From NCBI GenBank assembly GCA_948470475.1, contig OX419336.1, forward strand, positions 29,226,505 through 29,290,504: a stretch of DNA of 64,000 nt. Direction: 5' to 3'. This document shows positions 63,070 to 64,000 of this stretch, piece after piece; positions within the stretch are counted from its first letter, which is position 1, and each line of letters opens with the position of its first letter. The stretch comes from Galaxea fascicularis. Its lineage: Eukaryota > Cnidaria > Anthozoa > Scleractinia > Euphylliidae. The notes below the pieces were generated by a model that saw only the letters and a list, made by a program, of their open reading frames with translations, was not told where the DNA came from and did not search any database. A program made the position numbers and the translations under genes.

Positions 63070-64000
63070 GGTGACACACCACATGAACTCCAAGAAAACA
63101 AGTCTGTGATATTGGCAGTCAGGGTGCTGCCTTAATGATGTCATTTGCTCTCGAGTGTTCAATGAATACTGATGACCCGTGGATGTGTGGCTGACAATCT
63201 TCAATCATTTTTATCTGCACCTGATCGAGGAACTGGCTTGATTTCTTTGTACATTTAATGGTTATACATAAGTCGATCGCGCAAGGAAAAGATCAGTGAT
63301 CCCAATGGAGTATCCAGACAATGTTAGATCTTCCGATCTTGCCACAACCTGTTTCCTTGAAAGAATTATTTAAGATGGGCTCTTCAACTGTACCATTAAT
63401 TTACCTTCTTTTGTATCGCAAGATAAATTAAACTAGCACAGTCAAGCAAAAGGAAACTTAACCTAAGTATTTCTAATTACCCGGCATTGAAGTATTAACC
63501 GAATTGGTGATTTCCCTGTTTTGGGGCTCTGTGATGCTGGTTATCATAAATGACATTGATTGAAATTTCATTGTGGTCAAATTCAGGAGTGCAATTTACT
63601 ATCCTGTTTACGTTGCACTGGCTAGAAAAAACAAACTCATGTGGTTGTTTGAGGATGTCAGGTACTGTACTTGCAAAATTTATGTTACTGAATGAACTAA
63701 TGGCAATTTTCACAATAAAAAATCTTAGCCAAGATGAGCTATAGTTATTTCCTGTTGTGTTTACAAATGTCTTACACACTACCGCATGAAATTGTTCTGT
63801 TAAATTTCAGAGGTAAACCTTCCCGTGCTCCTCGGTTTTCTTTGTGATTTTTCTGAGCAAAAGGAGTTGTTACCATGAAGCTTCTTTCAAATCAAATGCT
63901 TTTTATTGCCGAATGATGTTTGGAAATGAAATAGTTGTATTTTTAAATGGTCTTCGATTCAACAAAGAAAAGCTTGATATTTCTGAATTGGGCCAGTCTA
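63070..64000. other. Upstream flank of the hyper-cysteine gene, no gene seen
   Basis: A TATA-like TATGTATAAC on the minus strand (63261-63270) is about 190 nt before the ATG and could be a promoter element. The remaining sequence to the window end has only short frames. Confidence 0.5.

Overview
The window is animal nuclear DNA, most likely from an anthozoan cnidarian such as a stony coral. It is AT-rich between genes, has spliceosomal introns with ordinary GT-AG sites, secretory signal peptides, a decayed non-LTR retrotransposon and several fold-back/MITE elements, two of which contain tRNA-like segments. The cnidarian assignment is an inference from repeat style and protein composition; no housekeeping gene is present to confirm it. 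No bacterial features (operons, RBS, CRISPR) apply.

Nearly all coding sequence belongs to one cluster of secreted, low-complexity, probably structural proteins. (1) 1428-19433 (-): one uninterrupted exon encoding a 6,001-residue preproprotein with 18 His/Pro/Tyr-rich modules and a C-terminal array of dibasic KRQ segments. (2) 24471-34694 (+): a four-exon gene, 1,582 residues by my splice model, of Gly/Tyr/Trp/Cys-rich modules. (3) 41374-43794 (-) and (4) 44686-45267 (-): two apparently single-exon genes with a similar N-terminal layout; one carries a roughly 400-residue Gly/Ala-rich silk-like stretch. (5-9) 48287-63069 (-): five Cys-rich genes, four sharing a core ending in C-x-WPCMWPCCC and PLKP motifs, and one with a segment that is about 72% cysteine.

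The genes look related through shared rules more than global similarity: signal peptide, then often an acidic or basic pro-region, then repeated mature blocks set off by KR/KKR/RR sites. Genes 1 and 2 share a short (K/R)-S-x-(V/I)-P motif at module ends. Genes 5-8 share phase-1 introns and a short last exon with its own KR site. I infer a secreted, proteolytically matured, cross-linkable extracellular material (capsule, tube, mucus, cuticle or skeletal matrix); the sequence does not say which. I cannot assign any of these genes to a named family with confidence.

Between genes lie a LINE remnant inside the large intron of gene 2, a four-copy satellite of about 585 bp with a perfect internal hairpin (38584-40822), a PIF/Harbinger-like MITE (47441-47882) and other fold-back elements. 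Two places carry an in-frame TAG just where the splice pattern predicts continued coding (1428-1430 and 53449-53451). First exons of genes 5 and 6 and the last exon of gene 9 could not be fixed by eye.
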